DNA from: Steromphala cineraria
Lineage: Eukaryota; Mollusca; Gastropoda; Trochida; Trochidae
DNA: 64,000 nt
Assembly: GCA_916613615.1 (NCBI GenBank)
Contig: OU744724.1
Coordinates: 31,269,452-31,333,451, forward strand
Reading direction: 5' to 3'
The notes below the pieces were generated by a model. The model was not told the origin of the DNA. It saw nothing but the letters and a program-made list of their open reading frames with translations, and ran no database searches. Shown here in pieces: positions 50,415 to 61,354 of the stretch. The stretch's first letter is position 1, and the number at the start of each line of letters is the position of its first letter. The position numbers and the translations under genes were made by a program.

Positions 50415-52270
50415 CTCTCACACTTTATTGACTGACTCTTCACAATGTTAGTTCTGCTGCCGACTCGTGCAAGTTTTATTGATACTTTTGCTAGGAATTT
50501 CCAACTTGCATTTAGAGACAGTATTTTTTTTATGTAAACTTTAAAGTTTTTCCAAAGTAGCACACTTCTTCAGAACAACTCATTTTTAATCATTCTTATG
50601 CATTGTCATAATGTACCGTTTAAAACTACTTTGACGTATTGGTCTAAGTGATCTTAAGTCATACAAACTTATTTTTTACAGATTTTGGGGTACTTTTTAT
50701 CAATTCAAATTATTTCAGCTAAAATTATTCATGATAAAAGACATAAAAAATCGTTGTGTAAACTTTTAAAGACATAGTGGTGTTCCATGTGTGCTCTGTT
50801 CTTTTACCCTTTTTATATTGTGTATATAACAATCACACCACGTCTTATTAACTTATTTGACCTCATGAATAGGACTTAGATTACATATGCTGAAAGCTTT
50901 TCTGAAACTGTTTGAAACATTTTGTAAGTAAAATTTGATGACGATTTAACATCTATTCGAGCTTGTAGCTATGACTGTCTTTTGAAAAAATGCAAGATTT
51001 CTAACTTTACAAATTTTGGGTCCAAGGAAAGGTTACGAATCATACGTCTTGTTCATCAACGAATCATCAACTTTGTTCCAGTTGATGTCATTTATATTTA
51101 TTTATTAATAGTTACCAATGTGTTAAACATGCATATATCTGGGCAATTTTCAACTTCATTTGGTTGTTTTAAGTGCAAGTCCTGTTCATATAAATGAGAT
51201 TTTTAAGAAAAGTAAGTAAACATCTGATTTTAGATACTTCCAAAGATGCAGAGTTATTGTTATGAAATAGAAGAGGTAAAGATACAGTGAAGAGCAAAAG
51301 AAAGTTCTCTGGTTGGTTTAGAGACTGATCTTTGAGACAGGTTTATGGTAGAAGTTGACTATTTGAATGACAATCTGACCCCAATAAGTTTTTCAAAGTT
51401 GTTTATTATTGGTTATAAACAAAAACAGTGATATTTGCCTTTCTTTAAAACCTCTATAAGGGCTGAAATAGTTTTAAGCCAATGTTAAAGAATTTTACTT
51501 ACGAAACAAATTTAAAAAATTAAAGTTTTACCTTATGACCAACCCCTTCCCTTCCCATGACACTGGTTCTGTTATATACGTATAACGTCTCTACCTGTAT
51601 GTATGTACCCACCTACTAGATCTAAACAAAAGCTTCGTGTGGGCTATCAATAAAGTCAGTTAAGCGCATCATTTTACAAAGATCTTGTTAAAAAAATGTC
51701 ATTTATAATTCATCGGCACAAACACGGGACTTCAACAGATATATACCGAGGGAATTCGCTTATTGTCAATTTCGTCAAGCTTGAAATAAAAAATGATTGA
51801 TGACTTTTTAAATTTTCAACGGGAATTCTGCATCGGAGAGTTCATTGTGATAATAATGTATTGTAATGACTTAGACAAACGTTGTATTTCTTGAAAAAGA
51901 AAGTATACGATATTGTTTTTTCTGCTTCATTAGGTCAAATACCTGGTCTTGTAAATTGTTTCATCCATTGATTGTGTGTTTCTTGTACTTTGGGCGAGTA
52001 AGGCGTGTTGACTTCGAGTCGCATCTCTATTGCTTCAATTTATAACAAGATATATAATATTCTTATTAGATTGATTTAACTTTTTGACAAATGAATATAC
52101 TTGTATTCACGTTCATGATGTAATAATTGTGTTGAATTTGAATAATTAAATTTACCTATAAGATTCTTAATTTTCTAACTGAATTATTTCAACATCATTT
52201 GTTTGGCATTTATTAGTTTCTAATAGATAAAACAGCGTTAAATGTATAATTCTGAAATTACAAGACTAGA
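50415..52270. other. Non-coding stretch without recognised features
   Basis: AT-rich. No gene, tandem repeat or mobile element was recognised. Confidence 0.6.
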
Positions 52271-52280
52271 AACACATTAA

Positions 52281-52842
52281 AGGGGAAGTAGCACATTTTT
52301 TTCTGATTGTACGTTAATGTTAAATATTGTATTTTGATAGTGTCAAAATTCCCATAGCACAAACTAATCATCCATAGTCAGAGAACAGAGGTTTCACATA
52401 AAAGCCCATTGGCTGCCATTTTTATGTGAACACCTTTTATATATTTTGTGTAAGAAAAAGGACTGAACTTTACAAGGCTGAGACTGAGCTTTACATTATA
52501 TTTGTTTTATTACTGCTACATTTTTTTAATCCATTGTCTTTCAGTTGGAACCATTTACTTTCATTTTCCTGATATCACCTTTTATCTCCCTTAAAGGGAC
52601 AGTTCTATCGGTGTATTTTTGTGGAAACAAAAATCAATAGTACTTCGCTGTTTATACTTATATATGATCATTACATGATTATTTAACACTTATTTTCATA
52701 TATGTTAGTGAGTGCAACATTTTAGTTACTCAAGATTTAACTATTTGACAAAGAATGGAATGCCTCACTGCAAGCTCTTGAATTTCGTTTCCACAAAAAA
52801 TACCCTTATTGAACTGTTCCTTTAAAACGTGCTACTGCTCCT
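52281..52842 (+). mobile_element. TTAA-type MITE, family K1, copy 5, interrupted by a second MITE
   Basis: It begins AGGGGAAGTAGCACATTTT after TTAA (52277-52280) and ends ACGTGCTACTGCTCCT before TTAA (52843-52846). The interior matches the other copies up to CCTGATATCACCTTTTATCTCCC, where another element is inserted at 52595-52821. Without the insertion the element is about 331 bp. Confidence 0.92.
52595..52821. mobile_element. TTAA-type MITE, family K2, nested inside a K1 copy
   Basis: The 227-bp element begins AGGGACAGTTCTATCGG and ends TTGAACTGTTCCT, an inverted pair, with TTAA at 52591-52594 and 52822-52825. Its interior (GTGGAAACAAAAATCAATAG and CGTTTCCACAAAAAATACCC) extends the inverted repeat. 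The termini resemble K1 in AGGG(A/G)CAG only, so it is a distinct but perhaps related family. Confidence 0.9.
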
Positions 52843-52849
52843 TTAAGGT

Positions 52850-53135
52850 AATATATATAGATTACTGTTCAAAGAATGGTTCGTCAGGGGTTTGACATAG
52901 ATAAAAAATTCAATAAATATGTAAACTAATTTTGATTGATAAGAAATGTAGGTAATCAATAGAGGTCAGAACATCCGAGGTCTTCACGGACTAGTATGTT
53001 CTGATATATTATATGAGCATTAATATTCAAAAACAAGTGTAGGGTACTTGAAGGTTTGAACATAATAAAAAGAAGGTGATCAGACTGAAAACTGATTTCG
53101 TCAAAACCAAAATGATGATTATGCAAATCAAAGTG
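52850..53135. other. Short non-coding stretch between MITE and LINE remnant
   Basis: No gene. It may include further 5' LINE sequence beyond a frame break, but the similarity is not visible by eye. Confidence 0.4.
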
Positions 53136-53545
53136 ATATTTTCGTCGCCATGATTACTTTAATAAAGTTGAACACCGTATTGATAACATGATTCAAGTTG
53201 AACTTGGGCGATATAGTAATGTTAAAAGATCACTGCGCTTATGCAGAGTATGTAAACTGGATCATATTGAAGATGAATTTCATTTTATTATGGTTTGTCC
53301 AGCCTTTAACGACTTGAGATTAACATATGTACTGCCTGTCTGCAGGCCATATGGTTTAAGATACAGTTTCATCAATTTAATGTCATCATGTGATACAGAC
53401 GTTATTATTTTACTACAGCTCTTGATTCATCATCATCGTCTGAGGAGCCAATTGTTATTGTAACATCTCCAACCTGCTCACTGTTACCTGTATATGGGCC
53501 GGAGGCCACGCATACCGAAAACAAAGAATTGAATGGAATGGAAAC
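53136..53545 (+). mobile_element. LINE remnant: reverse-transcriptase ORF C-terminus and 3' end
   Basis: From about 53139 a frame reads FRRHDYFNKVEHRIDN and continues through ELGRYSNV, LCRVCKLDHIEDEFHFIMVC and FINLMSSC to a stop at 53461. The Cys-X2-Cys and His-X4-Cys pattern within IEDEFHFI..C is typical of the C-terminal end of non-LTR retrotransposon polyproteins. The 3' end has GGGCCGGAGGCC (53496-53507), then ACAAAG and a GAATTGAATGGAATGGA tail. The element is severely 5' truncated, and there is no intact reverse transcriptase. Confidence 0.8.
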
Positions 53546-53642
53546 CATGATATATTGTTTATTCCAATTAAACTTTAATGACACCATTAATATCTTAATG
53601 ACAATGTTGGTGTCACAATCATAGGCTTAGATATCCGCCAAT

Positions 53643-53816
53643 TATTATCATCCAACAATCCTGAGCATATTAAAAAATTAGCTATTTATTTGAAAAGAAA
53701 ACTGCCAGTATAATGTATGTAAAATTGACATGCGTTCATTTTGAGCTGTATTTTCATGTGCTTTTGGCCATGAGGCCTTTTCACAGAATAAACTTGTCAC
53801 TTGTCACTTGTCACTT
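53643..53816 (+). mobile_element. 5'-truncated LINE 3' end with 13-bp target duplication
   Basis: It is flanked by GATATCCGCCAAT at 53630-53642 and 53817-53829. It opens within the last codons of a LINE ORF, reading LSSNNPEHIKKLAIYLKRKLPV to a TAA at 53711-53713. A short 3' UTR follows with GGCCATGAGGCC, AATAAA and a CTTGTCACTTGTCACTTGTC tail. The coding end and hairpin resemble the LINE remnant just upstream, so both come from related elements. Confidence 0.85.
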
Positions 53817-53829
53817 GATATCCGCCAAT

Positions 53830-54690
53830 ATCATAGTCAAATTGTCAACCCCCTTCCAGTATATAAGAGTATATTGTTAAAGATAACACAAAGGGATCAC
53901 AAATGATTACGGTAACCAGTCTTATTAATTAAGAATTCATGAGCTGCAGGCTGGGTATCGGCTTAGCTATTGTTTAACACTTGGAGTAATCGTTATATGT
54001 ACGTCAGAACACTTTTTTATGATTTTAATTTTTAACTATTCTTTAACAAATGAATTACTGGAAAGAAATATTTATTACATATATCCATGTTGGTATAGAG
54101 CTATCTATAATCATTAAAAATTTGTTGATTTCGAAAACAAATCGCCAAAAAGAATATTAATGAACTTTTTGTAGATTTTTAAAAAAACATTGATTTCTTT
54201 TTTTTAAATAATATATGGCACATATTCAAGCTGAATTGCATTTACGTAAATAATTTTGTAAGAGGAAAAGTCTAAGAATCTTTTATTTCTTGGTCATCTA
54301 CAATTTTGTTTCGACTCTTCAGAATCAATTTCCGGTTGTAAAAGGAAAAGTTTAGGAGTTTAAGGAACAAGTTTTTCATGGTCATGTTTGATGGTACTTG
54401 TGTGCAAAATTCTTGCAAGTGTATTCATAGTCCTCACATCCCATGTGGATTTAACTAGAAGGAGAGAACGGGTACTATGAAAATACTCTAAGAGAAACAT
54501 TAACAACTACAGAAACCCGTAGACTTGTATTAGATTCTAAAATGAAAGCAAATTGTCAACAACAAAAAATTGAATAAAATTATAAGAAGACTGATACTTC
54601 TTCATATTCAGACTAAATAGACCTCCAAGTCTAAGAAGGACTTCTTTGACCGGTTTCATTGTAATGTCTGAGAAAAAACCTGAATCGCTG
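53830..54690. other. Non-coding stretch without recognised features
   Basis: AT-rich, no gene or repeat recognised. Confidence 0.6.
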
Positions 54691-54699
54691 TCCTTATAT

Positions 54700-55440
54700 A
54701 GTCCATGATTACACCACGTCCATCTTGGATCACGTAACCTTATTGGACAAGACATCGATTCCTCCCTTCCACCGCGGGCCATTTCAAACAGTTTCTCCCC
54801 AACGTCTCAGAGCTGGAATTGGCAGGTTAAATAAAATCGTTTTGAAAGTTGGAATTATGTTCAAGTGGAGGCGAAATACGATGCAGTAACCAGCTCGACC
54901 AAGTGGTTTGATTACGAAGGAGCAATGGACGACCATCAGAAACAAGTGCCAGAGACTAGCTAGCCACTTCACCACGCTTAGCCCTTTCTTCTGAACTTGA
55001 ATGCCTCACTTAGCAGAGACCCTAGCCGGCACGTGCCGTCCAGCAGACGACCGTATTTTGGCGGGAACTGGCGAGTCATGGCGGACAAACAACTTATGGG
55101 TGGAGCTCTTTCAAGGCCGGATGATACTCTCATGAGACTTGGCGACTCTCACATAAACGTTTCCTTCTCTACTGCAACGTGTTCTTGCTGACCCTTTTGA
55201 CACCATGCCTCGTTCACCATTGCTTATGATTTCCGCCATCTTGAAAACGTACACCTCGATGGACCTATCAAAACCAATTTCACTGGTCGCGCGCTGCCCG
55301 TTCGCTTCTTTAGCATATTCAATGACCGTCCTAGCATGATTCTGATAGAGCCGGATAGGATTCAAATAGAATCCAAGGAGGCAATCGTGAACACGATACT
55401 TGGATAACGTTTTATTACATGCAAAGGGTTGCATTTTGAT
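54700..55440. promoter_or_regulatory. GC-richer candidate promoter or enhancer island
   Basis: Motifs cluster here: the palindrome CGGCACGTGCCG with an E-box (55027-55038), a perfect E2F match TTTTGGCGGGAA (55056-55067), an ATGGCGGA YY1-like core (about 55078) and CCGCCATCTTG, a strong YY1 match (55233-55243). Such a mix is typical of TATA-less promoters. A 107-codon minus-strand frame (55111-55434) overlaps but resembles no known protein. No transcript can be inferred with confidence. Confidence 0.4.
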
Positions 55441-55449
55441 GCATCTCGT

Positions 55450-56545
55450 TTTGTACTTCCTCTCTCATTTCATATATTTGATATGAACTTGTTTAAGATA
55501 ATTTATGTTTTATGAAACATTAAATGTTTAAACTATAATGAGGGAACTTCATCAAATGATTGAATAAACCAACCCATTTAATAACTTTTTCCACTTTTAG
55601 TTCTGTAAGTTCTCTTTCTTTCTCCCCTACCCCTCTATCTATCTTTTCTTCCACTCTCTTGCTTTTAACGGAACTCAATGCAATGACAATAAAAATACGT
55701 AAAAGTTATTTTCCAATTTGTAGGTCCTAAGCAAATGAAAAGGAATAAACTGAAGTTGAGAAGAAAGTTGTATTAGTTAATTACACCAACGGAAATATAG
55801 AAACTCGTTGCTTTAACCATTTGGCACTTTAAGAATAAGAAATAAGCATGGGCCGTCATTTGCGTTTAAAAGGTGGTCATTTTAATGTGCAAAATCACTG
55901 GAATTTATATCTATAATTGTAAAATGCGCTATTTTAGTCTTACGATTAAAAACCGATTAAAAAAATGTTATTCCTAATATGTCAACGTTCCTGAAAATAG
56001 GTTATTTTTAAGCGATAAATGAGCCTGCTTCAAGATTTGTCTACTGGAAATTATTTAACATTTGTACATCAGGCCTTTTGTCACATTACAATTTGAAGTT
56101 AATATATCAACATACGAGTCCATCTTGTATTAGACGCATCTTGTTATTCGTATTTCCATGAAATAAAAAAGTCAAATGATGTCAGGTAAACAGGTAAATA
56201 CAAGAGAGAATCATGCTTGAGATGTAACCACCTTGTAAGCTCATGGTACAACAGAACACTAAGGTTACTTCATAAATGATTGATTCAAACCAACCCAAAT
56301 GTTCTAAAGCATTTTGTAATTCAGTTCTGTCAGTCCTCTTTCCTCCCTCCCTCCCTCCCTCTGTCTATCTTTACTTCTACTACCCTCCCTCATGCTCTTG
56401 CTTTCTCCTTTCTCCTTACGGGTACTTAGCTCATTTTGGTTGATTGAAATCCCATTTAAATTGATGAATTATTTATTGATATAAATTTATATAACAATGT
56501 ACTTTTTTCTCGAAATAAAGGAACAAACTTCATTAAATTTTCATT
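55450..56545. other. Non-coding stretch
   Basis: Two related passages, each with AAACCAACCCA, AGTTCTGT and a CTCTTTC..CTCCCT pyrimidine run, lie near 55568-55660 and 56288-56400, suggesting an old dispersed or duplicated repeat about 720 bp apart. No gene seen. Confidence 0.5.
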
Positions 56546-56549
56546 TTTA

Positions 56550-56805
56550 TAAGGAGAGGCTAGGTTAATCAATGCCGCCTTCAACGGTGGTGCAATGATG
56601 GCAGGAGGAAAGCAAGCAGTTCAAGTGGCTTTGCATTGCGGTGAGAGCTGCGAGCATAACGGGAACATGCAAACCAAGGACTGCAATGAATTAGAATCTA
56701 GCAAAACAGTAAAATATTTGTTAGACAATACCCTACAAACAGCCAGTTGCCTAGCTGTTGAGATTTTCGAACCTCTTTACCTTTGATCCGAAGTCAACCG
56801 TCAAC
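56550..56805 (-). mobile_element. Highly decayed copy of the tRNA-derived SINE
   Basis: Compared with 30815-31132 it keeps, in order, a TTAA.GCCGCCTTCAA block, GCAGGAGGAAAGC, GTGGCTTTGCATTGCGGTGA, a GAGCAT..CGGGAAC block and, at the tRNA end, TTCGAACCTCTTTACCTTTG with ATCCGAAG. The CACCT tail and A box are lost. The short plus-strand frame through it is not a gene. Confidence 0.65.
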
Positions 56806-56809
56806 CGTC

Positions 56810-57960
56810 AACCAGAGTTATCTTCCCTTTCTTCTTGAAAGTAGAGCAAATGTTATACCAGGAACTACATGTAAATGAACTCGAGAGTCAACACCCAGTA
56901 GTTCTGCCCTTGTATTGGTAGCAATAATGATATTAAGCAGTAGTTGAGGAAGAACGAGAGACTGTTTAACTTGACTGTGGACACTACTGGGGCTACGTGC
57001 TCTGTGCTTGCCCATCACAATCTGGAGAAGGGGTGTTTATTCCCCCTCTGATGATACCAATACGGAACGCCTCCTCTCGTTATCCGGAGAGGTTTTTTTC
57101 TCCCTAGATTTCCTCTGTTGGAGTCCATTATACACGAGCACATTACACTTCACGTGCGTGATCTGACCCTTACCATTTACTTAACTAATTGCTGAAATCT
57201 CCAATCTTCTTGCCAATGTCGTTGACAAGAATATAAAACCAATGCTTGCAAGACCAGGCTGTGAGCTGAAGCAAGCTAGCTTTATTAAGCTTGTATCAAG
57301 TCGGGTTAAATTACCGGTTGAAATTCCAATTGGTCTTTGTTGTGGTCGTTACCCAACTCTGACTATCATCAAGCGACGCTCTCACATTCTTTACAGAACA
57401 CCCCAGGCAATGAAAGTAATACCTCAAGCCAAAGTCCTTTCTCGTTCCATCAAAAAGTGGAGCTTGTTTTAACCATTTATTTTTTTCACGGCAATTTTGA
57501 CTTACGGCATGAGAGGAGAACGCGCCTAATGAGGGATTGGAACAAAGGGAACGGTCACTTTGATGGACAGCGTCCAGTTTTTTATGCTGCCAGTCGGTCA
57601 TTACAGCGTCCATCTGAGATGACCAAGACGTCGATTAGTCCGAGCCCCAGGCCACGCGTGTTAGGTCAATAAATAGCTGGACAAGATGAAAGCTATGTTT
57701 TATTACGATACGGCTTTAATTAAATACAAGCGTCGCTGAATGGACACCACGGGCTGGAGTCGATGGAAGATTGGCAACTGACACCATCAAACACGAAGAA
57801 ATCGTGCTTGGACAAAATTAATAAATAAAATGTATTTCAATTACAGGAGTTTTCATTCGTGCTTTGTTCAATCTGTATATCCGTTAGAGTATATTTTACC
57901 TTTGTATTTTGCAAATTTAGAAACATATTGCCCAAACCTGTAGTTACAACACATGTCAGA
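56810..57960. other. Non-coding stretch, moderately GC-rich
   Basis: Two overlapping open frames of 100-111 codons on opposite strands (about 57311-57672) resemble no family and probably reflect composition. TTATCCGGAGAGG and CACGTGCGTGATC occur near 57080 and 57152. Confidence 0.4.
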
Positions 57961-57973
57961 GAATATCGATACG

Positions 57974-58053
57974 ATAATGCAGAGGAATATATGGATGACA
58001 ACTTCTTTGTTCATATATGAACATATGTCATACATATATTCCTCTGCATTATT
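57974..58053. repeat. 80-bp inverted repeat, possible MITE
   Basis: ATAATGCAGAGGAATATATG-type arms (57974-58000 and 58026-58053) pair over about 27 bases with one or two mismatches, and the loop holds a further TTCATATATGAA palindrome. AATATCGATACG occurs on both sides (57962-57973 and 58076-58087), but the right copy is separated by about 22 bases from the arm, so it is uncertain as a target duplication. Confidence 0.7.
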
Positions 58054-58089
58054 GTCATTCCAACTTTTTAAAGAAAATATCGATACGGT

Positions 58090-60165
58090 TTGACTCTTCC
58101 ATATAACTATAACAGAGATCCACTAATTAACATTATTGGTATCCTTTATAATTATTACCTGTCTTCCATCTCAAACTAACATATATCGTAGTGACGATTT
58201 ATGAATATACCTGACAAATAGATTAGGTACATTTTTATTGTTATGATTGATATTTCATCAGTTAGTAAAAGATAAAATTTATCAAAATTCATAATATAAA
58301 AATTGTCATATATCCCTAATTATTTTTCCAGTATATATTCATCTCATGGTTAATATTTCAAACTAATTTAATCGACAGAGTAGATTCAAGTATCAATATT
58401 CATGTATTTGGGCTTAAATTCTAATTTGATTTGATAGCCGTCAATCGTTCAGGTAGTGTCAATTTTCTGAACACAGGAATATGCTAACGAAGAGTCCAGA
58501 ATTTCAATGAAATATATCTTTCTGGAACCTTCATAAGGCAGGCAGCAGTAACCATATCTTGGAGCAAATCAGTAAGTGTTGAATATCAGATGCATTTAAG
58601 TTGAGGTATTAGATTTAATTATCGAGCGGAGGAAAGTTTAATGTGAATAAGACAAATTAAGCTGTAACCATACACTCTACCAAGGCCTCTGCACAAATTG
58701 CATTTGAGAAGACTCTAAAATGATGATACATGGTTGGCATTAGAATCAAGAGAGACAGGAATACCGACTAAGCTTTAGTGCTTCAGGTCGACATTAATTC
58801 CTGGTACATTTCTCAACAACTCATCTCGCCGCATGTGCCAAAGCGGAAGTGCATTAAAACCTTGTGCAGTGGGTCTTGCGCAGCGCAATCCGGTCAGAAA
58901 ACCAGTTTAGTCGATGTCGAGCAGTACGTGAAGTGGAAGTAAATTAATTCTGAGATTGTGCAAAGATGGTCCTCTCAGGCGCTGACCTCAAGGGAACCGC
59001 CTCGAATGAGGGGACTGACAGTATTCCGGAAGCAGCGCATTGGTTCTGCGCAATGGTTAGTTGGTGAAGAGTAATTCAAATCAGACACACAAGGGCCAAA
59101 GTGCCGGACAAGGTGACAACCGATCGATACGTTTTTTAGTCCAAGTCTTGGTTTTGTGAGGGTGCCTACAAGCTTCTGGTCGATAAATCTGGCCAGCAAA
59201 GTGGATGTCCGCGGCGAGGGGTGATTCAATATAGATGAGCGTCAATATTCCACGTAATTCCCCTTATCACTTACTAAAGCTGGAAACACCAGCATATAAT
59301 CTGACAAACCTTCTGGCGTTCTGGACGCCTTAAAGCTCCTGTACTCAGATGGTCTTACAATACAACCATACCCATCCTTCAACACTGGTAGCGTTCTGTA
59401 AGGTCTTATACAATACATATAGACATCGGTACCGTCCAGTAGTATGTTAGTTCTTGAAAGACAAATATACCTTGACTACGATTCTTGAAGGCTTGACCCC
59501 CTTGACTTCCGTTTTGATGTTATGGGATGTTGTTTTGCATTATCTCACTCCCAATAAGATAAATCTTGAAAATTTAAAATCGAACCTAAAATGAAAATCT
59601 CAACGATGAATAGAAGTAGTTATGTCGTTATTTCGGGAAATCATGCTATCCCTGATTTTTTTCAAAAAGGTTTTAGAGCCTTCTTAACATTTAGAAAGTT
59701 TAATCAATTCTTTAAATGCACGCAATTCCTCCATTTTACTCATTTTCGTTATCCAGATTCCCGCTTGTCACGTACCTGGATTCTCCATAGTGATATTAAC
59801 ACTTGAATGTTATTGACCAATGTGATACCAACATGTTCGAATCCTCTTCATTCAAGAGCTAGGTTGTAACGTGTGCTGATACTATATCAAACACATTTTA
59901 CGATGTTACTCACTATGCCACTCTACGACGGCTTGCAACAGCACGAGAAGAAATCCTGAACATCCTTATTGCTAAGGATTGTAGTGAAACCTGCGACCAA
60001 CTACTGTAAGGATTCTGGATTATAATATTGGATCGCATTCACTAACTATGTGGAAAAAAAATCGACGGATGAAATCACTGTCGATCCCTTAGCGGCATTT
60101 AAATTAACGATTTGTAACTCAGTGCAATACACAGGTGCGCCTCGGCAGTTCTGATTTTTATTATT
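58090..60165. other. Non-coding stretch without recognised features
   Basis: AT-rich with a modest GC rise near 58800-59230. No gene, repeat or mobile element recognised. Confidence 0.55.
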
Positions 60166-60169
60166 TTTT

Positions 60170-60249
60170 GATATTGTGACTAAAACGTACAATATTTTCA
60201 TAACAGGATCAAGGAGCAAGGTCGTCATATTCTCCTTATTAACACTTTT
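60170..60249. repeat. Direct repeat, left copy (~79 bp)
   Basis: GATATTGTGACTAAAACGTA through TCCTTATTAACACTTT is repeated at 61272-61350 with two substitutions. The 1102-bp spacing suggests a local duplication or the ends of an unrecognised insertion. Confidence 0.9.
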
Positions 60250-60485
60250 TTATAAATGAAAATAACAGGCATCACTTCGTCGTGCGCCTTCGTATCTACT
60301 TGGACTCTCGTCAACATTGATTGGTCACTAAGTAAATGTTATCACTCAAACTTTAAGTGCTTCATGTCAATCTCGCTTGAATTCTCGTCAGCAGTGATTC
60401 TAAGCTCTTTAGTCTTGTCACTTGAAATAATATTTGTCACTTTCTCAGTTGTCGTCTCCTGTTCTTCACTTTCTTCTTCTCATTT

Positions 60486-60830
60486 CCAGGTTATTTGTAT
60501 CAGTTTATGATTTGTTATTTCCAGGTTATTTGTATCAGTTTATGATTTGTTATTTCCAGGTTATTTGTATCAGTTTATGATTTGTTATTTCCAGGTTATT
60601 TGTATCAGTTTCTTTAAGATTTGTTTTTTCCATGTTATTTGTATCAGTTTCTTTAGGATTTGTTTTCTCCAGGTTATTTGTATCAGTTTCTTTATATGTA
60701 TCAGTTTCTTTAGAATTTGTTATCTCCAGGTTATTTGTATCAGTTTCTTTAGAATTTGTTAACTCTAGGTTATTTGTATCAGTTTAGGATGTGTTATTTC
60801 CAGGTTATTTGTATCAGTTTCTTTAGAATT
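60486..60830. repeat. 35-38-bp minisatellite (TTCCAGGTTATTTGTATCAG units)
   Basis: About nine units are present. The first are 35 bp (TTTATGATTTGTTA spacer) and later ones 38 bp (TTTCTTTAGRATTTGTT spacer), with one shortened unit near 60690. Open frames through it (VICISFF repeats) are artefacts of the repeat. Confidence 0.9.
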
Positions 60831-61271
60831 CTTTTTAATGAATCGTTAAAACAACTTCTGAATATCTAATGACTCAGTTGAATTGACAAACCACATCAAC
60901 ATCATCTACAACTACAGTTGTTGGTTATCATAAAAACAAATCTTTCATTCAAACTTCATCGATTTCAGTAGGATACTTAGTTCCTTGCGTCAATTCAAAA
61001 AATCTTTCTTAACATTTGTCAGGTATAAACTATAATTGGTCACTCATTTCGGATTTACAACGTTAATTAATATTTGTCACTTTTAGTCACTGACATTTAT
61101 CATGGTGATTTTCTTGTTATATATCGTCATCATCACTTCAAGATAAGATGTATTTTATGCCAAGACATGCAATTTCGCGTAATTTCATTTCAATTTCATT
61201 CATCGCCATGTGTTATTCTTATCATGCAGACAACATTACTTATGTTGATTTTTCTCAGATCCAAAGGCGTT

Positions 61272-61350
61272 GATATTGTGACTAAAACGTACAATATTTT
61301 CATAACAGGATCAAGGAACAAGGTCGTCATATTCTCCTTGTTAACACTTT
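61272..61350. repeat. Direct repeat, right copy (~79 bp)
   Basis: Near-identical to 60170-60249, with G-to-A and A-to-G changes in the GGAACAAGG and CCTTGTTAAC parts. A 133-codon open frame runs through it, but its left-hand counterpart does not preserve that frame. Confidence 0.9.
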
Positions 61351-61354
61351 ATCG

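Noticed and set aside
57311..57672. Overlapping 100-111-codon frames on both strands
   Set aside because: Opposite-strand overlap without family resemblance suggests composition, not genes.
60547..60762. VICISFF-repeat open frame
   Set aside because: It is a by-product of the 35-38-bp minisatellite.
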